12,114 nt of DNA from Bacteroidales bacterium (GCA_029932445.1 JAOZQB010000080.1:1-12114); one strand, 5' to 3'. Counted from the first letter of the stretch, positions 1-7,500 are shown. Notes: a model not told the origin generated them from the sequence alone. Translations and numbers: made by a program.

Positions 1-113
1 ATACTTCCGCCTATTACGGTTCCGGCACCGGCAAGTAATCCTTTTTTAAGAAAATTACGACGTGATGTTGATTTTTGATCACTGTTTTTCTCAGGATTTT
101 TTCTGCTTTTCAT
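1..113 (-). CDS. N-terminal fragment of a Tat-exported protein, function unknown
   Basis: This reading frame runs off the left edge of the window, so only its first 37 codons are visible, starting at the ATG complementary to 111-113. The N-terminus is a hydrophilic stretch of about 17 residues, then the twin-arginine motif SRRNFLKKG (R18 and R19), then a weakly hydrophobic Gly/Ala-rich stretch (LLAGAGTVIGG). This is the classic layout of a Tat signal peptide, so the protein is probably exported folded, often with a bound cofactor. In Bacteroidota such leaders are common on Gfo/Idh/MocA-type oxidoreductases, asparaginase-like hydrolases and others. The mature domain lies outside the window, so the function cannot be assigned. 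It is divergent from the DUF4296 operon across 228 bp. Start and Tat motif are fairly certain. Confidence 0.75.
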   Translation of the reverse strand, partial: MKSRKNPEKNSDQKSTSRRNFLKKGLLAGAGTVIGGS

Positions 114-160
114 ATGTTTTATTTTTATAAAAAGATATAAATATATTTTTTATTAAATCC

Positions 161-168
161 CAAAAGTA
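161..168 (-). promoter_or_regulatory. candidate -7 box for the divergent Tat-protein gene
   Basis: Read on the minus strand this is TACTTTTG, which matches the Bacteroidota primary-sigma -7 element TAnnTTTG. It lies about 48 bp upstream of the ATG of the Tat-leader gene. No convincing TTTG -33 element is seen at the usual 19-21 bp spacing, and the region is very AT-rich, so this is tentative. Confidence 0.3.
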
Positions 169-201
169 AAAAAAATGATAAAAATATCTTTAGTTTTTCC
201 C

Positions 202-232
202 TTTAGAATGATTATAAATTATCTTATCTTTG
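202..232 (+). promoter_or_regulatory. predicted promoter of the DUF4296-pfp-pfkA-mnmE unit
   Basis: TATCTTTG at 225-232 matches the Bacteroidota -7 consensus TAnnTTTG. TTTA at 202-205 sits 19 bp upstream of it, at the spacing expected for the -33 TTTG element (one mismatch). The start of transcription would fall near 238-240, giving a leader of about 100 nt before the ATG at 342. No terminator-like or riboswitch-like structure is evident in that leader. Confidence 0.5.
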
Positions 233-341
233 TATATTTTAAACAAATATTTTAGTTTCGATAGTTTGTTTGAATTTTGTATAGTGTCAATAATGTTAGT
301 TATTCAGGAGTAATTTTAGTTGTGATTTAAAATTTAGTTAA

Positions 342-1121
342 ATGTTTAAATACGGAATTTTCATTGGTGTATTATTGGTTTTCGGATGTAATAACGAAAA
401 TAAAATCAGAAAAAGAGACATTTTGAAAAACAAACAATTTGTTTCGATTTTAATTGATATTCATAAAGCAGACGGTATCATTCAATTTAAAAATTTACAA
501 GCAAAAAATAAAGCAACGGATTCCGTTAGTTTGTATAACTTTGTTTTGAAGAAACATCATATATCAAGAGAAAAATTCAAAAAAACAGTTGATTATTATG
601 CCGTTCATAATGAAGATTATTTAATAATTTACGATTCGGTACAATCGTTTTTTAATAAAAAAGAAAAAAACTTGCAAATTGCTGCTGATAAAGACAGGCA
701 AGAAGAAATCAGACAAGAAAAATTAAAAGATACAACGGAGTTATGGAATTTAAAAAAAGAATGGAATTTACCTGAAGACGGTAAAAAAAATCCGATTCCT
801 TTTAAAATAATTATTCAAAAACAGGGGAAATATATTTTAAAAGCTCGAATAAGAATATTTCAGGATGACCGTTCCGTAAATCAAAGAATGACTATTATTG
901 CAAATTATTTTGACGGAACAAAAGATGTAAATTCTAACGGAACAATGGTGAAAGACGGGAAATTCGGAGGATATGATGTCAGTGTAACAACAAATCCGAA
1001 AAAAAAATTAAAGTATATTTCCGGATGGTTATTTGATCACAGCGAAGGAACTACAAATAAACATGCACAAATTAAAAGTATTTCATTAAAGCGAATAAAT
1101 AATAAAATTATTATAAAATGA
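342..1121 (+). CDS. DUF4296 family lipoprotein with a C-terminal beta-rich extension
   Basis: The 259-residue product begins with a short signal sequence ending in a lipobox-like VFGC (Cys16), so it is probably a lipoprotein anchored in the cell envelope. Residues about 25-110 match the pattern of the Bacteroidota-specific DUF4296 domain: an opening helix with ILIDIHKADG, then ILxxxxI-like segments, FKKTVDYYA and IYDSVQSFF. Residues about 105-140 are strongly charged and probably helical or coiled. Residues about 145-255 look like a separate beta-rich domain (alternating hydrophobic residues, Gly/Asn turns, GKYILKARIRIF, KYISGWLFDH). The function of DUF4296 is unknown. It is the first gene of the operon, and its TGA overlaps the next ATG as ATGA, which suggests translational coupling with the first phosphofructokinase. 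The family call is from remembered pattern and is fairly likely; no enzymatic motif is seen. Confidence 0.8.
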   Translation: MFKYGIFIGVLLVFGCNNENKIRKRDILKNKQFVSILIDIHKADGIIQFKNLQAKNKATDSVSLYNFVLKKHHISREKFKKTVDYYAVHNEDYLIIYDSVQSFFNKKEKNLQIAADKDRQEEIRQEKLKDTTELWNLKKEWNLPEDGKKNPIPFKIIIQKQGKYILKARIRIFQDDRSVNQRMTIIANYFDGTKDVNSNGTMVKDGKFGGYDVSVTTNPKKKLKYISGWLFDHSEGTTNKHAQIKSISLKRINNKIIIK

Positions 1122-2314
1122 CAAGAAAAACAAAAGGTATTATAGCAATTCTCACCGGCGGCGGAGATGTTCCCGGATTAAATCCTGCAATCAGAGCAAT
1201 CACAATTCGTGCCATCAGAGAAGGTTATAAAGTTATAGGATTGAGACGCGGATGGGCAGGTATTGTAGAAATGGTTCAAGATAAAAAAATTGATAACAGC
1301 AATAATTTCTTAGAATTAACGGAAGATATTGTTAATAAATCAGGGCGAACAGGCGGTACTTTTTTGCACAGTTCGAGAACAAAACCAAGTCATTTACCTA
1401 AATCGAATGTGCCGGAACATTTAAAATCAAAATATACCGATGAAATTAATGACTTAACGGAAGTTGTATTGGATAATCTGGCTTGGCTCGGTATTGATTA
1501 TTTAATTCCTATCGGAGGTGATGACACCTTGAGTTATGCGGTTCGTTTATATAAAGAAGGATTTAAGGTTGTTGCAATGCCTAAAACGATGGATAATGAT
1601 GTTCCCGGAACAGATTATTGTATTGGTTTCAGTACATGCGTAACCAGAACAATAAATATGACTAATACTTTGCGAACCTCGGCCGGTTCTCACGAACGAT
1701 TGCTGGTTCTTGAAGTTTTCGGAAGATATGCCGGTTTTACGGCTATGATACCGACAATGGCAGGAGCTGCAAACAGATGTGTGATACCCGAGCATAAATT
1801 TGAAATTGAAAATTTAACGGAATTACTTGTCTCTGACAGATATAAAAATCCAAGTAATTATTCGGTGGTTTTAGTTTCTGAAGGTGCCATGTTTAAAGGT
1901 GGTGAAATGATTTTTAAAGATGCCGAAAAAGATCAATTCGGTCATGCGAAACTAGGCGGAATAGGTGAATTGGTTTCTTCTAAACTAAAAGAACTTTCTC
2001 CGAAATTTAATAAGGGAAAACGCATAAATGTTATTAATCAAAAACTCGGCTACCTTGTTCGCGGAGGAGATCCGGATGCGATTGATTCAATTGTACCGAT
2101 GGCATACGGAAATTTAGCTTTGGATTTAATTCTCAAAGGTGTACACGGAAGATTGGTTGTATTAAAAAACGGAAGATATGACAATGTTCCGATTGATGTT
2201 GTAACCAGTAAATCAAAAGTAATTAATATTGAAAAATTTTATAATACGGAACGATTGAGACCTTACTATAAGAGTTTTGAGATGAATCCTTTATTTATTA
2301 TGACAAGTGACTAA
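1118..2314 (+). CDS. pfp: 6-phosphofructokinase, predicted pyrophosphate-dependent
   Basis: A 398-residue member of the phosphofructokinase A superfamily, catalysing phosphorylation of fructose 6-phosphate to fructose 1,6-bisphosphate in the cytoplasm. The phosphoryl-donor loop GGGDVPGLN is at residues 14-22, GGDDT at 133-137 and PKTMDND at 155-161 (catalytic Asp159 region). Further on are the sugar-phosphate motifs EVFGRYAG and SEGA, and GYLVRGGDP. Asp136 and Lys156 occupy the positions that are Gly104 and Gly124 in E. coli ATP-PFK. In this family Asp and Lys there are the signature of PPi use, and PPi enzymes work near equilibrium in both glycolysis and gluconeogenesis. It is longer than PfkA because of an insertion around residues 85-112. 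The ATG overlaps the previous stop, and the next PFK starts immediately after its TAA. Family is certain; PPi dependence is strongly predicted but untested. Confidence 0.93.
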   Translation: MTRKTKGIIAILTGGGDVPGLNPAIRAITIRAIREGYKVIGLRRGWAGIVEMVQDKKIDNSNNFLELTEDIVNKSGRTGGTFLHSSRTKPSHLPKSNVPEHLKSKYTDEINDLTEVVLDNLAWLGIDYLIPIGGDDTLSYAVRLYKEGFKVVAMPKTMDNDVPGTDYCIGFSTCVTRTINMTNTLRTSAGSHERLLVLEVFGRYAGFTAMIPTMAGAANRCVIPEHKFEIENLTELLVSDRYKNPSNYSVVLVSEGAMFKGGEMIFKDAEKDQFGHAKLGGIGELVSSKLKELSPKFNKGKRINVINQKLGYLVRGGDPDAIDSIVPMAYGNLALDLILKGVHGRLVVLKNGRYDNVPIDVVTSKSKVINIEKFYNTERLRPYYKSFEMNPLFIMTSD

Positions 2315-3289
2315 ATGATGACAAAAATTAAAAAAATAGCAGTTTTTACTTCCGGCGGAGATTCCCCCGGAATGAATTCGGCAATAAGAGCCGTTGTAAG
2401 AACCGCCCTGGCCCATAATTTGGAAGTAATGGGTATTAACAGAGGATATCAAGGAATGATAGAAAATGATTTTGTGAAAATGAAATCCAAATCTGTCAGA
2501 AATATAATTCAAAGGGGCGGAACGATTTTACGAACGGCAAGAAGTGAAGAGTTCAAAACGCCTGCAGGCAGAAAAAAAGCGTATACTAATTTAAAAAAAC
2601 ACGGTATTAATGCTGCTGTTGTTATCGGCGGTGACGGTAGTTTTAAAGGTGCCGGAATTTTTTCTCAGGAATACGATATACCTTTTGTAGGAATGCCGGG
2701 TACGATTGATAACGATATGTTCGGAACAGATTACACAATCGGTTTCGACACAGCACTTAATACAGTTACCGAAGCCATTGATAAAATTAAAGATACGGCA
2801 TTTTCACACGACAGAACGTTTTTTATTGAAGTGATGGGACGCGATGCCGGTTTTATCGCCCTTAAAGCAGGAATTGCAACAGGTGCCGAAATGGTGTTGA
2901 TTCCGGAAGTTGAAGGGCAAGAAGAAAAATTGGAGGAATTGTTAAAATCTTCTGAAAAAAACTCTAACATAATTATTGTTGCCGAAGGCAATAATATAGG
3001 CGGTGCAAGTGAAGTTGCCAAAAAATTCGGTACAAAATATAAAAGTCACGGAATTCGAGTAAACATTCTGGGACACATGCAAAGAGGCGGATCACCGTCA
3101 GCATTTGATCGTTATCTTGCCAGTCGGCTCGGTGTTGCAGCAGTTGATGCTTTAATCGATAATCAAAGAAGTGTCATGGTCGGTTATTCGAACCATGAAG
3201 TCGTTCTTGTTCCTTTTAATAAAACCATAAAAGGGAAACGCGATGTCGGGGAGGAATTACTGCGCGTTAACGAAATTCTTTCAAAATAA
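2315..3289 (+). CDS. pfkA: ATP-dependent 6-phosphofructokinase
   Basis: A 324-residue protein, close to the usual length of bacterial PfkA (about 320), which makes fructose 1,6-bisphosphate from fructose 6-phosphate and ATP in glycolysis. Motifs in order are TSGGDSPGMN (12-21), GGDGS (105-109), PGTIDND (128-134, catalytic Asp132), EVMGRDAG, and GHMQRGGSPSAFDR near residue 255. Gly108 and Gly129 are the ATP-type residues, in contrast to the Asp/Lys pair in the gene just upstream. Two of the N-terminal Arg residues used for effector binding in E. coli PfkA are kept (R25, R29), but the Lys211/Lys213/His215 cluster does not appear conserved by eye, so classical ADP/PEP allostery may be altered. 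It starts ATGATG directly after the upstream TAA; either Met1 or Met2 could be used. No separate promoter is visible. Confidence 0.95.
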   Translation: MMTKIKKIAVFTSGGDSPGMNSAIRAVVRTALAHNLEVMGINRGYQGMIENDFVKMKSKSVRNIIQRGGTILRTARSEEFKTPAGRKKAYTNLKKHGINAAVVIGGDGSFKGAGIFSQEYDIPFVGMPGTIDNDMFGTDYTIGFDTALNTVTEAIDKIKDTAFSHDRTFFIEVMGRDAGFIALKAGIATGAEMVLIPEVEGQEEKLEELLKSSEKNSNIIIVAEGNNIGGASEVAKKFGTKYKSHGIRVNILGHMQRGGSPSAFDRYLASRLGVAAVDALIDNQRSVMVGYSNHEVVLVPFNKTIKGKRDVGEELLRVNEILSK

Positions 3290-3295
3290 ATAACT

Positions 3296-4663
3296 ATGTT
3301 TAATGATACAATAACAGCAATTGCGACATCGCCCGGCAGCGGAGCAATTGCCGTTATTCGTTTGTCGGGTAAGGAATCTTTCAATATTGTTAAAAAGATT
3401 TTTATACCAAAAAAAGGCACCTTAGAATTTAAAGCTTACACCATTCGTTTCGGAACGATTAGCTCTGATAATCAAATTGTTGATGAGGTACTGATTAGTA
3501 TTTTCAAAGCTCCGAACTCATATACCGGTGAAGATTCCGTTGAAATTTCTTGTCACGGGTCTCTTTTTATTCAGCAAAAAATATTGAATTTGTTGATAAA
3601 AACCGGTGCTCGTTTGGCACATCCGGGTGAGTTTACTCAGAGGGCTTATTTGAACGGAAAAATGGATTTGTCACAAGCCGAAGCTGTTGCTGATTTAATT
3701 GCTTCCGAATCGGCATCGGCACACAAAGTTGCGATGCAACAAATGCGCGGCGGATTTTCTTCCGAATTGCAAGATCTCAGAAGTCGGCTTCTTTCTTTTA
3801 TCAGCTTAATTGAACTTGAATTGGATTTCAGCGAAGAAGATGTTGAATTTGCTGACAGAAATGCATTAAAAGACTTAATTCGTTCTATTCAAAAGCATAT
3901 TTCAAAATTGATAAATTCTTTTGAACTGGGTCATGTTATAAAAAACGGAATTCCGGTTGCCATTGTCGGGGAACCTAATGTAGGAAAATCAACTTTATTG
4001 AATGTCCTTCTTAACGAAGATAAAGCAATTGTTTCCGATATTGCGGGAACAACTCGTGATGCCGTTGAAGATATTATTTCGATAAACGGAATTTTATTTC
4101 GACTTATTGATACCGCAGGCATTCGACATACGAATGATATTGTGGAATCCCTTGGGATAGAGCGCACAATGGATAAAATTAAAAAATCGGATATTGTTTT
4201 GCTTTTAATTAATGCCGGAGACCCTGATTCAAAACAAAAAATTTCAGAAATAAGAGAAAAAGCAAAAGAGAAACACTTGATTGTTTTAATTAATAAAATT
4301 GATAAAGTTAAAAATGATGTCGTTGACGAGTTTTTGGATAATGAAAAAATTCAACACATTAAAATTTCCGCTAAATACAAAATCAATATAGATAAATTGA
4401 ATCAATTGCTGATTGATACCGTTAATTATACTTCTTTAAATAAAAATGATACAATACTTACTAACAGCAGGCATGTTGAAGCATTGCAAAATGCTTACGA
4501 AGCATCTTTAAGAGTCTCCCAAGGACTTGAAACCGGAATTACTTCTGATTTTCTTGCTCAAGATATTCGTGAAATATTGCAATATATCGGAGAAATTACA
4601 GGCGAATTTACTGTTAATGAGGTACTTGGGAATATATTTGCGAATTTTTGTATCGGAAAGTAA
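3296..4663 (+). CDS. mnmE: tRNA uridine-5-carboxymethylaminomethyl(34) synthesis GTPase MnmE
   Basis: The 455-residue protein matches MnmE/TrmE in length (E. coli 454) and in every key motif. The N-terminal folate-binding domain opens with DTITAIATSPGSGAIAVIRL and covers about residues 1-118. A helical domain follows and is interrupted by a Ras-like G domain: GEPNVGKST (225-233, P-loop), DIAGTTRD (248-255, K-loop/G2), DTAGI (272-276) and NKID (333-336). The protein ends in the diagnostic CIGK, whose Cys is required for activity. With MnmG it modifies U34 of tRNAs decoding split-box codons, using methylene-tetrahydrofolate and potassium-activated GTP hydrolysis. It begins 6 nt after the pfkA stop, so it is probably the last gene of the operon. 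No clear intrinsic terminator follows it. Confidence 0.98.
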   Translation: MFNDTITAIATSPGSGAIAVIRLSGKESFNIVKKIFIPKKGTLEFKAYTIRFGTISSDNQIVDEVLISIFKAPNSYTGEDSVEISCHGSLFIQQKILNLLIKTGARLAHPGEFTQRAYLNGKMDLSQAEAVADLIASESASAHKVAMQQMRGGFSSELQDLRSRLLSFISLIELELDFSEEDVEFADRNALKDLIRSIQKHISKLINSFELGHVIKNGIPVAIVGEPNVGKSTLLNVLLNEDKAIVSDIAGTTRDAVEDIISINGILFRLIDTAGIRHTNDIVESLGIERTMDKIKKSDIVLLLINAGDPDSKQKISEIREKAKEKHLIVLINKIDKVKNDVVDEFLDNEKIQHIKISAKYKINIDKLNQLLIDTVNYTSLNKNDTILTNSRHVEALQNAYEASLRVSQGLETGITSDFLAQDIREILQYIGEITGEFTVNEVLGNIFANFCIGK

Positions 4664-4680
4664 ATCTATTTTCTGCAACA

Positions 4681-4710
4681 TTTTATAATACTATATCTTT
4701 TTTAACTTTG
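4681..4710 (+). promoter_or_regulatory. predicted promoter of the beta-barrel gene
   Basis: TAACTTTG at 4703-4710 matches TAnnTTTG, with a T-rich TTTT at 4681-4684 some 18 bp upstream as a possible -33 element. Transcription would start about 20 nt before the ATG at 4739. The presence of a promoter suggests the interrupted gene may still be transcribed. Confidence 0.45.
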
Positions 4711-4738
4711 TTTTTTATTCACTTAAAATTAATAAATT

Positions 4739-5623
4739 ATGAAAAAGTTTTTATTTACATTTTTGGCAATTGCTTTCAGCTAGGTAATTTTTGCACAAAA
4801 AGATTCTGTAATTATTAAAAAAGAACGGATTATTATAAAAAATAAAAATACCGAATCTTATCTCCCGCAAGCCGGTGATTTTGCTATCGGTATCGATGCC
4901 AGTCCGTTTATTAATTTAGTCGGTAATATTCTCAGAATTAATGATTTTAACGGTCCTTTTATTGATCCTTCTGCATTTAATTTTGTTGACGGAACAAGTA
5001 TTTACGGTAAATATTTTTTAACGGATAAAACAGCTGTTCGTGCAAAATTAAGTATGAATATGTCAACACAAACCTTAAATAATTTAATTGATGATGATTC
5101 GAATACAACGGATCCGAATGCAAAGGTTACGGATACTTGGAAAAATTCGCAAAACGGCTTGGGTTTGGGATATGAATTTAGAAAAGGAAAAAATCGCTTG
5201 CAAGCTTTTTACGGCGGTGAAGTTAATTTAAATTTCGGCGGCGGTTCAAAAGATGAATATACATACGGAAATTCAATGGATAATAACGATTCGATTCCTA
5301 CAACAACCGTCAGTTTTACATGCAATTTTGCAATGCCTGTTGATTACAGAGTAACCGATCAAAAAACAGCCGGCGGTTTCGGTTTCGGATTAAGAGGTTT
5401 TGTCGGTGTGGAATATTTTATTTTTCCTAAAATTTCTCTCGGCGGCGAATTCGGTTTAGGTTTTATGTATAATAAAGTCGGGGAAGGCGAAATAAATTCA
5501 GAATCCCGGGATTATGTGAATCACCGAAGAGATACAAATAAGACACTGATAGGCGGATCGAGTAATTTTAATTTTTCCAATGATAATTTAGGCGGAAACA
5601 TTTTTATTCTGATTCATATATAA
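4739..5623 (+). pseudogene. outer-membrane beta-barrel protein gene interrupted by an in-frame TAG in the signal peptide
   Basis: From the ATG at 4739 the frame is open to the TAA at 5621-5623 (294 codons) except for one TAG at 4781-4783, codon 15. The first 14 codons encode a typical signal-peptide start (MKKFLFTFLAIAFS), and the reading after the TAG continues VIFA then QKDS, a normal signal-peptidase I site with Gln at +1. The mature part has beta-barrel features: GDFAIGIDASPF, GLGLGYEFRKGKNRLQAFYGGE, GFGFGLRGFVGVEYF, ISLGGEFGLGF, and a C-terminal strand GGNIFILIHI. It resembles a family of Bacteroidota outer-membrane proteins of unknown function. The next in-frame ATG after the TAG is at 5054, which would give a 189-residue product without signal or N-terminus. 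Reading is otherwise intact, with no frameshift, so this is a very recent nonsense mutation, a base-calling error, or amber readthrough. A bidirectional terminator follows. Confidence 0.8.
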
Positions 5624-5645
5624 GAATTAAATCATATATATTATT

Positions 5646-5683
5646 AAAAACGTCATTCCGGTTCATTTCGGAATGACGTTTTT
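5646..5683. terminator. bidirectional intrinsic terminator between convergent genes
   Basis: A perfect 15-bp inverted repeat, AAAAACGTCATTCCG (5646-5660) and CGGAATGACGTTTTT (5669-5683), encloses an 8-nt loop. It starts with an A run and ends with a T run, so it provides a GC-containing stem with a U-tract in both directions. It lies between the beta-barrel gene (plus, stop at 5623) and ggt (minus, stop at 5705), where it can serve both. Confidence 0.9.
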
Positions 5684-5704
5684 GTAATTTTCGGAATAAA
5701 TCTT

Positions 5705-7396
5705 TTAGTAAGCTGCTGCTTGTCCGTCTTTTCGGGATTCGGATGCTCCGAAATATATTTTTCGTTTTGCATCATACATAATGGCTTGATAGCCGCCGTA
5801 AATACCTTTCTCATAAACGATTTTATGTCCCATAGACATCAGTTTTCTGATTGTTGCATAAAGAAATCCGCTTTCTAAACTGATTTCTCCCGTTCCGTTT
5901 ACATGTTCGCCTGTCGGAGAACTTGATCCGCTGTGAGAAATTCTCGGAGCATCGCCGGCTTCTTGCAAATTCATTCCGTAATCAATTAAATTCATTATAA
6001 TTTGAACATGTCCCATAGGTTGAAAATCACCGCCCATGACTCCGAAACTTACCCAAGGTTTTCCGTCTTTTGTTATAAATGCCGGAATAATCGTGTGAAA
6101 CGGTCTTTTATGCGGTTCAAATTTATTAGCATCTTCTTCATTTAAGCTGAAAAGTTCTCCTCTGTCCTGAAGCATAAATCCTAAACCCGGAGGCACCATT
6201 CCGGAACCCATTCCGCGATAATTACTTTGAATAAGAGAAACCATATTTCCGTCTTTATCTGCTGTTGTTAAATAAACCGTTTCTCCGTTTGTAATATTTC
6301 CGTACTTATATTTTCTCGCGCGTTTATCATCAATCAATTCTTTGCGTTTTTTTGCATATTCTTTTGAAATTAATGCTTCCACGGGAACATCAGCAAATCT
6401 CGGATCGGTATAATAATGTGCCCGATCTTCAAACGCTAATTTTTTAGCTTCGATAAAATAGTGAATACGTTCGGCACTTTCAAAAGGAATCGTTGAAAAA
6501 TCATAGTGTTCCAAAATATTCAGCATTTCCAAAGCCGTAATTCCTTGTCCGTTAGGCGGAAGTTCCCAAACATCATAACCGCGATAATTTACCGATACCG
6601 GATTCACCCATTCTGCTTCAAAATTTGCCATATCATCAGCGGATAAAAAGCCGCCTTGTTCTTGAATAAAATCACAGATAATTTTTGCAATTTCACCTTT
6701 ATAAAATGCATCACGTCCTTTTTTTGCCAAAATTTTATATGTTTCGGCTAATTTCTTATTATTAAAGATATCGCCCTTTGCAGGTGCATGTTTTCCGTCT
6801 GTCGTATATGTTTCAAGTACATTTGGGTATTTTGATGCCAAAAAAGGAACCGAACGTTGCATGTAGTATGCAATTAGTTCTGAAACAGGAAATCCTTTTT
6901 CTGCATAGTCAACGGCGGGTGCCAAGAGATCTTTCATCGGCAGTTTCCCGAATTTTTCATGCAATTTAAACCATCCGTCAACACAACCCGGAACTGTAAC
7001 GGGCAAAGGTCCGAAAGCCGGTATTTTTTTATATCCTTGTTTCTTAAAATAGTCTAAACTTAATTTCCCGGGGGAATAACCGCTGGCATTTATCCCGTAT
7101 AGTTTCTGTGTCTTTGCATCCCAAACAATTGCAAACAAATCACCGCCGATACCCGAACCCGTCGGTTCCATTAATCCCAATGCGGCATCAACAGCTATTG
7201 CGGCATCTACGGCACTTCCTCCGTCTTTTAAAATTTGCAGTCCGATTTGAGTAGCCAATGGTTGGCTGCTTGCAACCATCCCGTTTTGTCCGATAACTTC
7301 CGAACGTGTTGCAAAGGATTTTCCCGTTATTCGATCTTGTGCATTTAAACTGACGCCGAACATCGTGATTAAAGTTATGAGAAAAGTAATTTTCAT
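5705..7396 (-). CDS. ggt: gamma-glutamyltransferase (glutathione hydrolase), exported
   Basis: The 563-residue protein is a full-length gamma-glutamyltranspeptidase of the N-terminal nucleophile hydrolase superfamily. A signal peptide occupies residues 1-19, with predicted cleavage NA|QD, so it acts in the periplasm or at the surface. Family landmarks are SQPLATQIG and GGSAVDAAIA (about 45-70), the GSGIGGDLFA segment, and PPNGQG. The autoprocessing site follows: NGETVYLT, where Thr373 is the expected nucleophile and new N-terminus of a small subunit of about 191 residues. After it come DKDGN, GSGMVPP, and the substrate-loop region GGDFQPMGHVQ. It cleaves gamma-glutamyl bonds, as in glutathione, and transfers the group to water or amino acids. 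The surrounding of the Thr (ETVYLT) differs from the NTTHYS of E. coli Ggt but fits the Ggt-like branch. It is a single gene, divergent from tex and convergent with the beta-barrel gene. Confidence 0.95.
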   Translation of the reverse strand: MKITFLITLITMFGVSLNAQDRITGKSFATRSEVIGQNGMVASSQPLATQIGLQILKDGGSAVDAAIAVDAALGLMEPTGSGIGGDLFAIVWDAKTQKLYGINASGYSPGKLSLDYFKKQGYKKIPAFGPLPVTVPGCVDGWFKLHEKFGKLPMKDLLAPAVDYAEKGFPVSELIAYYMQRSVPFLASKYPNVLETYTTDGKHAPAKGDIFNNKKLAETYKILAKKGRDAFYKGEIAKIICDFIQEQGGFLSADDMANFEAEWVNPVSVNYRGYDVWELPPNGQGITALEMLNILEHYDFSTIPFESAERIHYFIEAKKLAFEDRAHYYTDPRFADVPVEALISKEYAKKRKELIDDKRARKYKYGNITNGETVYLTTADKDGNMVSLIQSNYRGMGSGMVPPGLGFMLQDRGELFSLNEEDANKFEPHKRPFHTIIPAFITKDGKPWVSFGVMGGDFQPMGHVQIIMNLIDYGMNLQEAGDAPRISHSGSSSPTGEHVNGTGEISLESGFLYATIRKLMSMGHKIVYEKGIYGGYQAIMYDAKRKIYFGASESRKDGQAAAY

Positions 7397-7419
7397 TTTA
7401 TTGAATTTTAGTAAACCAA

Positions 7420-7427
7420 CAAATATA
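7420..7427 (-). promoter_or_regulatory. candidate -7 box for ggt
   Basis: On the minus strand this reads TATATTTG, a match to TAnnTTTG, and it ends 23 bp upstream of the ggt ATG. The only nearby TTTG on that strand is complementary to 7453-7456, about 25 bp away and beyond the usual spacing, so the -33 element is doubtful. Confidence 0.35.
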
Positions 7428-7472
7428 CGAAAATCCTTTTAAGGAATAATTACAAACATTCCTCTTTTATAT

Positions 7473-7480
7473 TAAATTTG
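7473..7480 (+). promoter_or_regulatory. candidate -7 box for tex
   Basis: TAAATTTG matches the TAnnTTTG consensus and lies 20 bp before the tex ATG, which would give a very short leader. No good -33 TTTG is found at 19-21 bp. The 104-bp tex/ggt intergenic region therefore carries two back-to-back candidate -7 boxes. Confidence 0.4.
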
Positions 7481-7500
7481 CATTTCTTAAATTTATTTCA

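Noticed and set aside
114..341. Possible riboswitch or small RNA in the long leader before the DUF4296 gene
   Set aside because: No stable stem or known motif can be found by eye; the region is mostly A/T with simple repeats of TTTAG.
1547..1795. Minus-strand 82-codon frame inside the PPi-type phosphofructokinase gene
   Set aside because: It is antisense to a well-conserved enzyme, its translation is Ser/His/Cys-rich and low in recognisable motifs, and it has no promoter or homologue-like pattern.
2731..3021. Minus-strand 96-codon frame inside pfkA
   Set aside because: It is a shadow of the conserved coding sequence, with no signals of its own. The same applies to the minus frames at 2291-2512, 3184-3420, 3931-4167 and 7719-7901, and the plus frame at 6778-6969 inside ggt.
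5054..5623. Beta-barrel frame treated as a complete 189-residue gene starting at 5054
   Set aside because: The same frame extends upstream to a signal peptide at 4739, broken only by one TAG. Starting at 5054 would remove export and part of the barrel, so it is the tail of a longer gene.
7434..7445. TCCTT-TT-AAGGA dyad between ggt and tex as an operator
   Set aside because: The arms are only 5 bp, in AT-rich DNA with no second copy, so chance is a sufficient explanation.
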